Below, in pieces: positions 16,476 through 25,242 of a stretch of 42,814 bases of DNA. Source of the DNA: Deltaproteobacteria bacterium. Lineage in GTDB: Bacteria; Desulfobacterota; Desulfobacteria; Desulfobacterales; Desulfosarcinaceae. Within the stretch, counting starts at the first letter, position 1. Each line of letters starts with the position of its first letter. Both the position numbers and the translations under genes were made by a program. The notes under the pieces were generated by a model. That model was not told the DNA's origin. It worked only from the letters and a program-made list of their open reading frames with translations, and made no database searches. The stretch covers positions 1-42,814 of the forward strand of contig PDTK01000042.1 in the NCBI GenBank assembly GCA_002747175.1. The letters are read 5' to 3'.

Positions 16476-17639
16476 ATGGATTTTCGTTTAAGCACGGAAC
16501 TGGAGATGCTGCGCAAGGCGGTTCGCGAGTTTGCCGCTAAAAAAATCGCGCCCAATGCGGACCAGTGGGATGCCAAGCACTATTTTCCCTATAAGGAAGT
16601 CATCCGTCCCATGGGAGAACTGGGTTTTTTCGGCACGGTCATTCCTGAAGAATTCGAAGGCGAGGACATGGGCTGGCTGGCAGCCATGATCGTCACCGAG
16701 GAAATCGCCCGGGCATCGAGCAGTCTGCGGGTACAGGTCAACATGCAGGTGCTGGGCTGTGCTTTCACCATTTTTACATATGGCAGCGATGAATTGAAGG
16801 GAAAGTACATTCCGAGGCTGTGCACGGCCGATCTGATCGGAGGATTCGGGATCACCGAGCCGGATGCGGGATCGGACGTGATGGCCATGTCCTCGGTTGC
16901 CGAGGACAAAGGCGATCACTGGCTGATTAACGGTTCCAAGACCTGGATCTCCAATGCGGATGTGGCCGATGTGCTGATCTATTATGCCTACACGGATCAA
17001 CGTGCCGGCTCCAAAGGGTTGAGCGCCTTTGTAATCGAGCCAAAAAACTTCAATGGGATCAAGACCACCCGCCTGGACAAAATGGGCTCGTTTTCATCGC
17101 CCACGGGCGAGGTATTTCTGGATAACACGCGGGTTCCCAAGGAAAACCTGCTGGGCAAGCCCGGTGACGGGGCCAAGATCGTGTTCGGTTCGCTTAACCA
17201 GACGCGTCTTTCGGCAGCGGCCGGCGCCGTGGGCGTGGCCCAGGCCTGCCTGGATGTGGCCGTCAAGTACTGCAACGATCGCAAGCAGTTCGGAAAGCCC
17301 ATCGGCCAGTTTCAGATGAACCAGGACATGATTGCACAGATGGCCACGGAGATCGAGGCAGCGCGTCTTTTGGTTTACAAGGCGGCCTGGGCCAAGGATC
17401 AGGGACAGTTGAACAACGGTCTGGACGTGGCCATGGCCAAGTACTTTGCCGGCGAGGCGGTGAACCGGGCCAGCAATTTTGCCATGCGCATACTGGGTGC
17501 TTACGGCTATTCGACGGAATATCCGGCGGCGCGGTTTTACCGGGATACGCCGACCTACTACATGGTGGAAGGCTCGGCCAACATTTGTAAGTGGATTATT
17601 GCCCTGGATCAATTAGGGTACAGAAAAGCCAACCGTTAG
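16476..17639 (+). CDS. Glutaryl-CoA dehydrogenase, probably non-decarboxylating
   Basis: 387 residues, a complete acyl-CoA dehydrogenase with FAD domains in order: amino helical (1-120), middle beta (GFGITEPDAGSDVMAMSS, WISNADVADVLIYYA), carboxyl helical (LNQTRLSAAAGAVGVAQACL, FARRLG-like RKQFGKPIGQFQMNQDM). The catalytic base is Glu365 in YYMVEGSANICK. From memory, the sequence is close throughout to the glutaryl-CoA dehydrogenase of Desulfococcus multivorans, which forms glutaconyl-CoA without decarboxylation in benzoyl-CoA/glutarate degradation; an electron-transferring flavoprotein would accept the electrons. AAGGAG lies upstream of the ATG. It is followed by a terminator, so it is likely monocistronic. 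Distinguishing it from the decarboxylating form rests on overall similarity. Confidence 0.88.
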   Translation: MDFRLSTELEMLRKAVREFAAKKIAPNADQWDAKHYFPYKEVIRPMGELGFFGTVIPEEFEGEDMGWLAAMIVTEEIARASSSLRVQVNMQVLGCAFTIFTYGSDELKGKYIPRLCTADLIGGFGITEPDAGSDVMAMSSVAEDKGDHWLINGSKTWISNADVADVLIYYAYTDQRAGSKGLSAFVIEPKNFNGIKTTRLDKMGSFSSPTGEVFLDNTRVPKENLLGKPGDGAKIVFGSLNQTRLSAAAGAVGVAQACLDVAVKYCNDRKQFGKPIGQFQMNQDMIAQMATEIEAARLLVYKAAWAKDQGQLNNGLDVAMAKYFAGEAVNRASNFAMRILGAYGYSTEYPAARFYRDTPTYYMVEGSANICKWIIALDQLGYRKANR

Positions 17640-17651
17640 CGTGTCAATTCG

Positions 17652-17681
17652 GAGCGGACATCTTCCATACCGGATCCGCTC
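17652..17681 (+). terminator. Stem-loop after glutaryl-CoA dehydrogenase gene
   Basis: GAGCGGA (17652-17658) pairs with TCCGCTC (17675-17681) 12 bases after the stop codon, followed by GTTT. The T-run is short, so this may be a weak terminator or a 3'-end stabilising structure. Confidence 0.5.
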
Positions 17682-18234
17682 GTTTCAGCGCTGTCAACAA
17701 TACGGACGCGAAAGTATCAGTCAAAGTCCGATCCACATTTGCCTAATTTTTGGAAAGATACCATGTCACAGGCCCCGGATGTCCACGGACAGCACGAAAT
17801 AGACTTGTCAGAAGCGGCGGACTGTTTTATTATACGGGTTACGCCGTTTCGGTTTTCAACACCGGTTTGCCGCCAGCGTTCATGCAGGGAAGATCCTGCC
17901 GATTCGATTGTTAATCGCAAGGGTATTTGCCCACTTCGATCCCATGCTCAAAGCACAGATGAACGTACCCGTTGCCTGTATGGTTCGGCGGAGCAATTCG
18001 GTTCGAGCATGGGTATATCATCGACCACGGTCCCAAAAGAATGCGTATGAAATTTAAATTTGGTCACAACAATACCAGCGCGCTGAATCTGAACAAGCGT
18101 CCCGGTTTTTATAAAACGTCCTTTGATCTGGTTGAAAACAGGCGCCGGAAAACATTTGACGTCACCCTCGTTTACCTGGGAGCCGGCCGCAGCCGGCACC
18201 AACTGGTTCGAAATCATACCTGAAAGAGAGTGCG
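17682..18234. other. Intergenic stretch upstream of the Rho paralogue
   Basis: About 550 bases. Short frames are open (17739-18050 and 17972-18223 plus; 17948-18217 minus), but none has a recognisable domain or a convincing ribosome site. The 83-codon frame ending at 18223, 11 bases before the rho-like ATG, is the least implausible. The long gap may carry a leader for the Rho paralogue, since rho genes often autoregulate by attenuation (family knowledge). Confidence 0.35.
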
Positions 18235-19341
18235 ATGCTTAGTTCATCCAAAAACAAACCCCTCAAACCGGTCAGCGGACACTTGGAAATACTGGATAAA
18301 GAATTCGGTTTTTTACGTAGCCTCCGGGATAACTACCGGGGTAGCCCCCAGGACACTTTTGTCCCCGCCTTCATGATCAACAAACTCAACCTGCGCGAGG
18401 GTACATTTATCGAGGGGCAGGGGGAACCGGGCAATCCGGGAAATCAGAACCTGAAGCTGGCTGTCGTCAAACGGGTTAACGGCCTGGAACTAAACCAGTA
18501 TAGACAAACCGAGACCATGCACACCATGACCAGCATCAATCCCGATCAACGCCTGCGAATGAGCCAGGGCCCCAAAGACCTCACCGGCCGAGCACTGGAT
18601 CTCATTGTTCCCATGGGCCGGGGGCAGCGCGGCCTGATCATCGCACCACCCAAATCAGGTAAAACCACCTTACTGCGCCACATGGCCAACTCGGTTACGA
18701 TCAACGATCCCGAAATGGATGTTTTCATCCTCCTGGTCAATGAACGGCCGGAGGAGGTCACTGATTTCAAAAGAGGGCTCCAAAACGCCCACGTGCTCTA
18801 CTCATCCGCAGATCAAAGCATCGCTCAACACATGCGTATGACCCGTCTGGCCGTACACACGGCCATGCGGTGCGCCGAAACCGGACACGATACAGTGGTG
18901 TTTATCGATTCGCTGACCCGCATGGCCCGGGCATTCAACGCCCAAACGGAAAGTTATGGGCGAACCCTGTCCGGTGGGCTGGGTGCCAATGCCATGGAAA
19001 TACCGCGCAAAATCTTCGGAGCGGCCCGAAACATCGAAGACGGCGGCTCCCTGACCATCATCGCCACCATTCTGATCGAAACCGGCAGCCGCATGGACGA
19101 TATCATCTATCAGGAGTTCAAGGGCACCGGAAACATGGACCTGGTACTCAGCCGGGACTGCGCCGAACACCGGGTTTACCCAGCCATCGATATTCGCCGG
19201 AGCGGCACCCGCAAGGAAGAACTTTTGCAGGACCGCGAAGAGCTCAAAAAAGCAGTGGATATCCGTCGCGTGCTGTCCCGAAAGGATACCACCGAAGCCA
19301 TGGCGGATATGCTGGAATACCTGGACCGCCATCGGGATTGA
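18235..19341 (+). CDS. Short Rho-type transcription termination factor lacking the Rho_N domain
   Basis: 368 residues against about 419 for canonical Rho. After a 14-residue lead it begins directly at the RNA-binding OB fold ([34 protein letters not shown]), so the amino-terminal helical Rho_N domain is missing. The ATPase core is intact: Walker [12 protein letters not shown] at 137-147 with Lys143, [31 protein letters not shown] for Walker B, the secondary-site loops [14 protein letters not shown] and [14 protein letters not shown], and the end [10 protein letters not shown]. It should form a hexameric RNA-dependent ATPase/translocase. Whether this is the sole Rho or a paralogue is not visible. 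The start is backed by GAAAGAGAG. Confidence 0.92.
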   Translation: MLSSSKNKPLKPVSGHLEILDKEFGFLRSLRDNYRGSPQDTFVPAFMINKLNLREGTFIEGQGEPGNPGNQNLKLAVVKRVNGLELNQYRQTETMHTMTSINPDQRLRMSQGPKDLTGRALDLIVPMGRGQRGLIIAPPKSGKTTLLRHMANSVTINDPEMDVFILLVNERPEEVTDFKRGLQNAHVLYSSADQSIAQHMRMTRLAVHTAMRCAETGHDTVVFIDSLTRMARAFNAQTESYGRTLSGGLGANAMEIPRKIFGAARNIEDGGSLTIIATILIETGSRMDDIIYQEFKGTGNMDLVLSRDCAEHRVYPAIDIRRSGTRKEELLQDREELKKAVDIRRVLSRKDTTEAMADMLEYLDRHRD

Positions 19342-19426
19342 AGCAGGGTGTTTGGCCCCTCATCCTGCTCCCTCCCTGGGGGACGGGGTAACAGGTTGGC
19401 CGTCTGGTAAAATGCAGCCGCCCCTG

Positions 19427-19957
19427 CTACCTGAGGCCGTATCGGTTGGAGCTGACCTTGTCGTGCTGCAATGACGATTCATGATGGGGCGCCGGCTGCT
19501 GGTCCGGATACCCGATGGCCATGATGGCGGACACTTCCCGATCGGTAGGCATGCCCAAAACATCGGCGGCATAAGCTCCGGCGCTTAGCGTCCCGTCATG
19601 GTTGCGCTTGCGCAGTTGGATCCAGCAGCTTCCCAGACCAAGGTCTGCAGCGGTCAAATGAAGAATCAGGGCAGCAATGGAGACGTCCTCCACCCACACA
19701 TCCGACCGGTCCGTCTGCGGGCACACTGCGATGGCCAGCGGGGCGTTGGCCAGAAATGAAGCCCCGTGAGGTTTGGACCGGGAAAGGCGTTCGAGGATCT
19801 CCGCATCGTCAATGACCACAAATTCCCATGGATTGAACCCCCGTGAAGAGGGGGATCGCAAAGCCGCTTCAACCAGAACATCGATCTTTTCCTTTTCCAC
19901 GGGCTTGGCCTGGTATCTACGGATACTGCGTCGTGCACGCAATAGGTCTATAAGCAT
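19427..19957 (-). CDS. Nitroreductase-family flavoprotein
   Basis: 176 residues. LLRARRSIRRYQAKPVEKEKI carries the FMN-contacting RRSIRRY signature, followed by ALRSPSSRGFNPWEFVVID and, near residue 110, AADLGLGSCWIQ, typical of short nitroreductases. It uses FMN and NAD(P)H to reduce nitro-compounds, quinones or similar; the natural substrate is unknown. GGAG precedes the ATG. It converges with the Rho gene. A structured repeat begins 29 bp upstream of its start. Confidence 0.92.
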   Translation of the reverse strand: MLIDLLRARRSIRRYQAKPVEKEKIDVLVEAALRSPSSRGFNPWEFVVIDDAEILERLSRSKPHGASFLANAPLAIAVCPQTDRSDVWVEDVSIAALILHLTAADLGLGSCWIQLRKRNHDGTLSAGAYAADVLGMPTDREVSAIMAIGYPDQQPAPHHESSLQHDKVSSNRYGLR

Positions 19958-19985
19958 ATGACACTCCGATGGTTATTGTTTTTTG

Positions 19986-20124
19986 GTAAGCGTTCACAGG
20001 GTGAACCCATCTGCTTTGTTACCGGGCACTTGAAGTATACCCCATACGTCTGCGTGCCCGATGCCGCGCATCTACGGCACCCTGCAAACGCTTACCGGCT
20101 ATGCTTCTACCCCGTGAACAGGTA
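19986..20124 (-). repeat. Structured leader-type repeat, copy 2
   Basis: Opens GGTAAGCGTTCACAGGG. Internally CGGGCAC/GTGCCCG and GCCG/CGGC pair, and AACGCTTACC mirrors the opening GGTAAGCGTT. It ends CCCCGTGAACAGGTA, pairing with the opening apart from one wobble. 29 bp upstream of the nitroreductase start. Just beyond it lies the separate 12-bp palindrome GTGAACGTTCAC at 20138-20149. Confidence 0.88.
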
Positions 20125-20180
20125 CGTTTTTTGAATTGTGAACGTTCACGCGGCTCTGCCCGTTTCAATTCTGAATCTTG

Positions 20181-20669
20181 TTACTTCCCGCAGCACTTCT
20201 TGAACTTCTTTCCGCTGCCGCAGGTGCAGGGCGCATTACGGCCGATTTTCGGTCCCTGACGAACGGATTGAACGGGCGGGGGCGCCTGGCCGTCCTTGAA
20301 ATACCATTGATCGTCTTCGCGGATAAATTCGGCGATCTCACGATGTTCGAAAGCGTTACCGTTTTTACGGTAGCGGGCAATGAATTCGACGATACCAGTG
20401 GTGTCTTCGGGACCGCCCTGCTCCACATGGCAGACCTCCAGACGCTGCCAGTCCAGCTTCCTGGACCAGGCTGCCGTTCCCCGGCGATCCGACTCCTCGC
20501 GATTTTCGGGATAGGTGGTGTCGAAAATATAGTCGAAGGCCTTCTTGGCGTGGGCTGTGTAACGGGAACGCATTAAGGCTTCGGCCGTCTCCGCCGCCCG
20601 TTGGCCTTCGATCAGCGGTTGGCAGCATTCACGGTATGCTTTTTCACTTCCACAAGGACATAAATCCAT
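20181..20669 (-). CDS. YchJ-like SEC-C motif protein
   Basis: 162 residues. An amino-terminal SEC-C zinc motif ([17 protein letters not shown]) and a carboxyl-terminal one ([17 protein letters not shown]) flank an NTF2-like/YchJ core ([20 protein letters not shown], then [20 protein letters not shown]). This is the full UPF0225 arrangement. The SEC-C motifs bind zinc and often mediate contact with SecB or nucleic acids; the molecular role of YchJ is not established. GGAG precedes the start. It lies 223 bp upstream of the nitroreductase on the same strand, with a structured repeat between. Confidence 0.92.
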   Translation of the reverse strand: MDLCPCGSEKAYRECCQPLIEGQRAAETAEALMRSRYTAHAKKAFDYIFDTTYPENREESDRRGTAAWSRKLDWQRLEVCHVEQGGPEDTTGIVEFIARYRKNGNAFEHREIAEFIREDDQWYFKDGQAPPPVQSVRQGPKIGRNAPCTCGSGKKFKKCCGK

Positions 20670-20820
20670 GGTTTAACTCCTATCATCCAAGGAACGATTG
20701 TTTTGCATTTACCTGCCCGGCCATACGCGGCCTGGCGATGTTTTTTTTCGAAAATGGCCTATACGGGTTTCCGTGCTGAGCTGTCAACCCATACCTGAGT
20801 TGGGCCATTGGCAGTTAGCT

Positions 20821-20857
20821 TTTAGCAATTAGCAAAACGATTCTGTTTCGTTAACGA
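20821..20857. repeat. 37-base dispersed repeat, copy 2
   Basis: Partner of 16227-16263 (differences at three positions). It includes GATTCTGTTTCGTTAACGA and the preceding TTAGCAATTAGC. Confidence 0.7.
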
Positions 20858-20892
20858 AAAGCATGACACCACCTGCTGGGCTAAGTCTGATA

Positions 20893-20986
20893 GTCTCGTA
20901 AAAAGTCAAAAATTGAAAAATCGCCCTTAATAATTTCAATAAGTTAGGCAGGGTAAAATCGCTAAAAAAGACCTTTTACGAAACCA
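20893..20986. repeat. TTTCGTAAAAAG-type inverted repeat (copy 2)
   Basis: The left arm GTCTCGTAAAAAGTC and right arm GACCTTTTACGAAACC are inverted repeats around an AT-rich centre. The leading TGATAGTCTCGTAAAAAGTCA matches the start of the copy at 32860 in 20 of 21 positions. It is downstream of the GNAT gene and may act as its terminator. Confidence 0.75.
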
Positions 20987-21052
20987 TCAAGTCTGGATGA
21001 GATATAAACATTTGAAAAAATTTGTCCGACCGCCAGCCCTTGAAACAATTCT

Positions 21053-21817
21053 TTATGCATCCGTGCCATGGTGAATTGCCGCCAATATCGGATTTTTATG
21101 GACACGCCCCATCTCTGCGACCCTGAATTGAGCGATCTGACCAAGGTATGAATCGTACTTTGCCAATGCTGAAAGTCGCATTACAAACTTTCCATCTATC
21201 GTTTCAGCAATGACTTCTTTTTTTATCAAACTTTCAATTACCGGGTTCCCGGAATCAAGCTTTATGCCTTCAATGCAATAGTCAATAATTACATCGGCAA
21301 TGGCGTCTTTCTCAATTGCCGACAACTTCTTGAAAGCCTCATGATACTCGACTTTCCCATTTGGTACCCATGCAGCAAACGATTTTGCCGCAAAGACTTC
21401 CTGCGGTATTCCTTCATGGACCAGTTTTCGGTAATTCTTAAAACCAAATCGATTGAAGTATGCAGGCAATCCAATAATTACACAACCTTTGCCACCCATT
21501 GATTTCAGCGAGGTTATCCCCTTATCGATCATTGCCGTACCTATCCGGCCCCCCTGGTATTCCGGTAGTACAGATACCGGTCCTAAGCCATACCAGTTTG
21601 TTGTTCCATCAGAAATGGTAACGGGCGAAAAGGCAATATGACCAACGACCCGACCATGGACTTCAGCAACAAGAGAGATGGATAGTGCGCCGGCAGTACG
21701 GAGATCACAAATGATAAAATGCTCTGTCTGTTCACTAAACGAATGATCCTCAAACGCGACTTTTATGACTTCGGTGATCGCTTCAATGTCTGATGGTTTT
21801 TCACTCCTGATAATCAT
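21053..21817 (-). CDS. GNAT-family N-acetyltransferase with carboxyl extension
   Basis: 254 residues. Residues 1-165 are a YhbS-like GNAT fold: IIRSEKPSDIEAITEVI, LVAEVHGRVVGHIAFSPV, the acetyl-CoA loop VLPEYQGGRIGTAMID, and GLPAYFNRFGFKNYRKL. Such proteins usually end soon after a VEYHEAF-like segment, which occurs here near 165. About 85 further residues (AIADVIIDYCIEGIKL..., ending HKNPILAAIHHGTDA) are unassigned. AGGAGG precedes the ATG. The gene is AT-rich compared with its surroundings and sits beside transposase relics, suggesting acquisition. The acceptor substrate is unknown. Confidence 0.85.
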   Translation of the reverse strand: MIIRSEKPSDIEAITEVIKVAFEDHSFSEQTEHFIICDLRTAGALSISLVAEVHGRVVGHIAFSPVTISDGTTNWYGLGPVSVLPEYQGGRIGTAMIDKGITSLKSMGGKGCVIIGLPAYFNRFGFKNYRKLVHEGIPQEVFAAKSFAAWVPNGKVEYHEAFKKLSAIEKDAIADVIIDYCIEGIKLDSGNPVIESLIKKEVIAETIDGKFVMRLSALAKYDSYLGQIAQFRVAEMGRVHKNPILAAIHHGTDA

Positions 21818-21849
21818 TTTATATTCCTCCTAAAACAATCAATCAGCGG

Positions 21850-22041
21850 ATGCAATATGCGGCCTTCAAGTATTTTAACGCAGCAACAGGAAGAGGTTGT
21901 GTTGAAAGCGTAATCCGAAAAGTGATAAATCTCAGACTCAAATCTCCAGGCATCCTCTGGAAACAGCAGATCGCAGAGATTATGCTTTTCCTGAGAAGCA
22001 CCCTGCTATGCGGGCGTTGGAATATCATGCTAAAAACCTGA
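21850..22041 (+). pseudogene. Carboxyl-terminal relic of an ISKra4-type transposase
   Basis: The frame contains GRGCVESVIRKVINLRLKSP and then GILWKQQIAEIMLFLRS, matching the G-S-G-x-x-E-S-x-x-R-x-x-x-N-x-R end of ISKra4 transposases, with the catalytic Glu in CVES. Nothing of the amino-terminal two thirds precedes it. Downstream (to 22110) a GLQRNGKAP-like stretch resembles one after the relic at 24013-25240. Confidence 0.7.
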
Positions 22042-22315
22042 TAGCGGACAATGCGGGTTGTTCCAGGCTTACAACGAAATGGGAAGGCACCCAGAAAAAA
22101 CAATCCCATTAGAAAGAATTTAATTTATTGATATAAATATTAATATTGCATATATAAACTCTGGCTTTAATTTCTGGCACCTATGTTTTAATTTAAACAC
22201 TGTGATATTTGATCCGGACGTTTACTACCTCACGTGTCACATAGCAACGGATTTTAATTTTGTTTTCCATTATCGTTGTGATAAATGTCCCATTTCCTTA
22301 AAGGTTAGGCGCCCC
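22042..22315. other. AT-rich gap
   Basis: Follows the transposase relic. Very AT-rich (22110-22200), with promoter-like TTAATATTGCATATATAAAC, and leads into the DUF523/DUF1722 gene. No gene seen. Confidence 0.35.
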
Positions 22316-23290
22316 ATGCCTCGCTTTTTTCCACAACCGACAGTTCTTGTAAGCCGTTGTCTGGGGTTTGATTCCTGCCGCTACGATGGACAACAGTTAC
22401 AGGCACAGATCATTGACCTGCTCAAAGGTCATGTCCGATTTGTCGACGTCTGCCCGGAAATGGCGGCTGGCCTTGGTGTACCCAGGCCCCCCATACGCCT
22501 CTGCATGGAAAATGATAATGTTGAAGTCTGGCAGCCGGCTAAATCTCGTACGGTAACGCAGCCACTCCAGAGGGCGTCTTCCGATATCCTCTGTCATTTC
22601 AAAGAATGTGATGGCGCGATCCTGAAAAGCAAATCCCCGTCCTGCGGTCTGTACGATGCAAAGGTGTTTCGTGGGATAAACAAACCACAGTTCCTTCGTT
22701 GGGGAGGGGGTATTTTGGGAGAGAAAATCCTGGCGGAAGCGTTCAATAAAGCCGTGGATGACGAGATGCGGCTAAGCAATATGGTTATCCGTGAACATTT
22801 CTTAATAAAGCTATACACCAGTGCCCGTTTCCGGGAGATTGCCGTTGCCAAAAAAATGAGAGATCTCATCTCTTTTCACGCATCTTACAAGCTTCTCTTT
22901 CTTGCCTATAATCAGAAACGCTTCCGGGAGTGTGGAAAGATTGTTGCCAACCATGATAAGCTCCCCCGTGAAACGGTTTTCCAACGCTATCACCTTGAAA
23001 TGACATTGCTTCTCAAACGCCCCTTTCGCAGAGAGGGCATGGTCAACACACTCTACCATGCCTACGGTATGGTGTCGGAAGGACTGGCCACAGAAGAAAA
23101 ACAATATATCATCAATACCATCGAAGAATACCGAGATGAGAGAATCCCATTGCAGGGCGTCACGCGTCTTCTGGAAGGACAGGCCCTTCGGTTTAGGAAG
23201 AAATATCTTCTTGATCAGGCATTATTACAGCCATTTCCGGCAAGGCTGTCACTGCTTACGGACTCCGGTAAAGGAAGGGTGGTGACATGA
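22316..23290 (+). CDS. DUF523 and DUF1722 (YbgA-like) protein
   Basis: 324 residues from the ATG at 22316; the frame is open 38 codons further, but AAAGG precedes this ATG. Residues 5-155 are DUF523: VLVSRCLGFDSCRYDG, VDVCPEMAAGLGVPRPP, CDGAILKSKSPSCGL, with conserved cysteines that could bind a metal or Fe-S cluster. Residues 180-300 are DUF1722/YbgA: FLIKLYTSARFREI, HASYKLLFLAYNQKRF and an arginine-rich helix toward the end. Fusions of this type often lie near photolyase or MerR light-response genes (family knowledge), but none is present here. It is bracketed by transposase relics, so it may have moved. Function unknown. Confidence 0.88.
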   Translation: MPRFFPQPTVLVSRCLGFDSCRYDGQQLQAQIIDLLKGHVRFVDVCPEMAAGLGVPRPPIRLCMENDNVEVWQPAKSRTVTQPLQRASSDILCHFKECDGAILKSKSPSCGLYDAKVFRGINKPQFLRWGGGILGEKILAEAFNKAVDDEMRLSNMVIREHFLIKLYTSARFREIAVAKKMRDLISFHASYKLLFLAYNQKRFRECGKIVANHDKLPRETVFQRYHLEMTLLLKRPFRREGMVNTLYHAYGMVSEGLATEEKQYIINTIEEYRDERIPLQGVTRLLEGQALRFRKKYLLDQALLQPFPARLSLLTDSGKGRVVT

Positions 23291-23389
23291 AAACAGGTCG
23301 TGGAGAGATGTCAAAATAAGGGTTTAATATTTATCCGTGGCACAAAATGTGTGCAAATCTATATAACCTATTGAATTAATATATGTATT

Positions 23390-23659
23390 ATGGTATCTAC
23401 AGGGCATCAAACATTCACTTCGGGGGTGAATCTTATGAGGCGTCCTATTTCCATAAAACAGGGGATGCAAAAATTTGCCAATCATAGCGGATTGATTCAT
23501 ATCGGTGCATTACTTGACGCCATCAATTTCAGATTACGCTTCAATACGATAAACGGCGTTCACTGTGTAGATCCCAAAATTTCTCATGGTGATATTCTGG
23601 CCTCGATGATTACTCTGATGAGTATTGGAAAACCCGACTACGATGCGATTTACAGATGA
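23390..23659 (+). pseudogene. Amino-terminal relic of an IS1380-like transposase
   Basis: After an ATG at 23435 the frame gives FANHSGLIHIGALLDAINFR and SHGDILASMITLMSIGKPDY, resembling the start of IS1380-type DDE transposases, then stops at 23659, where the catalytic domain should follow. The rest of the gene is absent. The family call is from remembered patterns. Confidence 0.6.
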
Positions 23660-23972
23660 CGACCAACAATACGCGCTTTCTGATTCTGCCATGGGTACAG
23701 GTGAAAAACCTGGCCTTCTGGCGGCATGTGTCCGGCGGCAGCGGCACGATTGGCAACAACGCTACGGACACGATTTATGCCTGGTGGAAACCTTCGTCGA
23801 CCGATCCCGTTTTGCCGGCACCTGTTATCAGGCCGCCAACTGGATGTGTGTCGGCCAGACACAAGGCGCAGCCGGCAGGACCGATATAAGCGGCTGAAGG
23901 TTCCCGTCAAGGATCTGTTACCTGTATCCACTCACGGACGGCTATAGACAACGTCTGTGCGGCGGCATGTGA
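23656..23972 (+). pseudogene. Frameshifted DUF4338 (DruA-like) carboxyl-terminal relic
   Basis: Pieces in three successive frames: TRFLILPWVQVKNLA (from 23656), then WQQRYGHDLCLVETFVDRSR and FAGTCYQAANWMCVGQTQG, then RLKVPVKDLLP, then YPLTDGYRQRLC to a stop at 23972. The LVETFV..RF.GTCY.AANW..VGQTQG run is the hallmark of DUF4338, the family of DruA in Druantia, also common as a lone passenger near insertion sequences. At least three frame changes make it non-functional. Confidence 0.7.
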
Positions 23973-24012
23973 GCGTTCGACCTCGAAGCGGCACACGTTT
24001 AGGGGGCCGGCC

Positions 24013-25240
24013 GTGGATATCTCATCTGAACTGCTAACGCGTTGTAACCCGATCCAACAAGCAATTGCCGACTTTGACAAACACACCGATGTCAATCTGT
24101 TGGTCGAATCGATACGCCACGAACTGATCCAGTTTGCCGAAACACTGATCGTCGCTGTCATCCAACCGCTACTCGTCAGTCAAAAATTTCTCACACAGCT
24201 GAAAGCGACGGCTGCGGTTACCGGGATATCAGCGTTCGTTTAATCACCGGGAACCGGGTTGTTTTGCGCTCACCTTATTTTATCAAGGCCCACCCCAAAA
24301 AGCGCCGTAAGCGCAGAAAAAGAAACCGTGGCGGCTGGCCCTCCAGTGGTTGGGTTTTGTCGATCGTATCAGCCCGCAATTGGCGTCCGTGGCCTGTCAG
24401 GCGGCATTGCTATGCCCGTCATTTGAAATCGCCGGACAAACGCTTAGACATCATGGTGTCGAGCTTGGCGTTAGCGCCATCACACTCAATGGCACCGACC
24501 GTTCGGATGGACGTGTCGTCCTGGTCTGTATTGACGGCGGCCGACTCCGTGAGCGGAAAGCGAAACGCGGAAGACGGGTTGCCGGATTAAAACGCCAAGG
24601 CTATCATACGGACTGGCGCGAGCCGACCCAGATCGTGATTCAGTTTTTCAATGCAGATGGCAGCAAATGCGATGATTTTCTCCCGATCTATGATGCCACC
24701 ATGGGCGATATCGATCAGGTATTTACGCTGATCGAGAAATATCTTCGACAGTTGGATGTCACCAAGGCAGAAAATGTGGTCTTTTGTGCCGATGGCGCCC
24801 GGCGGTATTGGACCCGGACCGACCCTTTGGCCAAAAAACTGTGGATTGCCGTTCACTTTGAAGTCATTGATTATACCCATGCCAAGCAGAATCTGGCTCC
24901 CATTATCGAAAAATTACCGAAATCCATGGCTTCCCGGCAAATCGAGAAAATCAGATTTGTTCGCTGACAATCGCGGGCAATTTACGCTTTACAGCTAAAT
25001 GGGAATGCACCCCATTGCTTGAAGCTGCTGCCATTCCCGAAATAGCACGCCTGGCTCTTCGAAAAGGCCAATGCGCAAACCCGCTTTACCGGGTTCACTG
25101 CTGGTTTGCACGTCGGCTCGGAAGTCAATTCAAAGCCATTCTGATCGGGTGAATATGGAGCACAATTGCCGGCCAACCGACCGATCAAAAAAGTTTATTA
25201 TGGCACGGTCAGGGAGTCGAAAAATATCTGGATGGCCGCA
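24013..25240 (+). pseudogene. Degenerate ISKra4-type transposase
   Basis: 24013-24243 encodes an amino-terminal helical part. After a frame change come SPYFIKAHPKKRRKRRKRNR and, from 24350, SPQLASVACQAALLCPS with EIAGQTLRHHGVELGVSAIT. Then, with a likely internal deletion, comes the catalytic core VVLVCIDGGRLRERKAKRG, YHTDWREPTQIVIQ, VVFCADGARRYW and IDYTHAKQNLAPII, stopping at 24967. The DGG, DGA and H-A-x-x-x-L signatures are those of ISKra4. The tail to 25240 is in mixed frames and holds no clear domain. No terminal inverted repeats identified. Confidence 0.7.
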
Positions 25241-25242
25241 GA

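Larger units (their letters stand above)
20670..21052. other. Repeat-bearing intergenic stretch
   Basis: Between the YchJ-like start and the GNAT stop (383 bases). It holds the 37-base repeat (20821-20857) and the third-family inverted repeat (20893-20986), both listed separately. No gene. Confidence 0.5.

Noticed and set aside
17739..18223. Short plus-strand frames upstream of the Rho-like gene
   Set aside because: No recognised domain or good ribosome site; the opposite strand is open over the same bases.
23656..23972. Possible Druantia defence system
   Set aside because: Only the DUF4338 end is present, broken by several frame changes, and no other Druantia gene is nearby.
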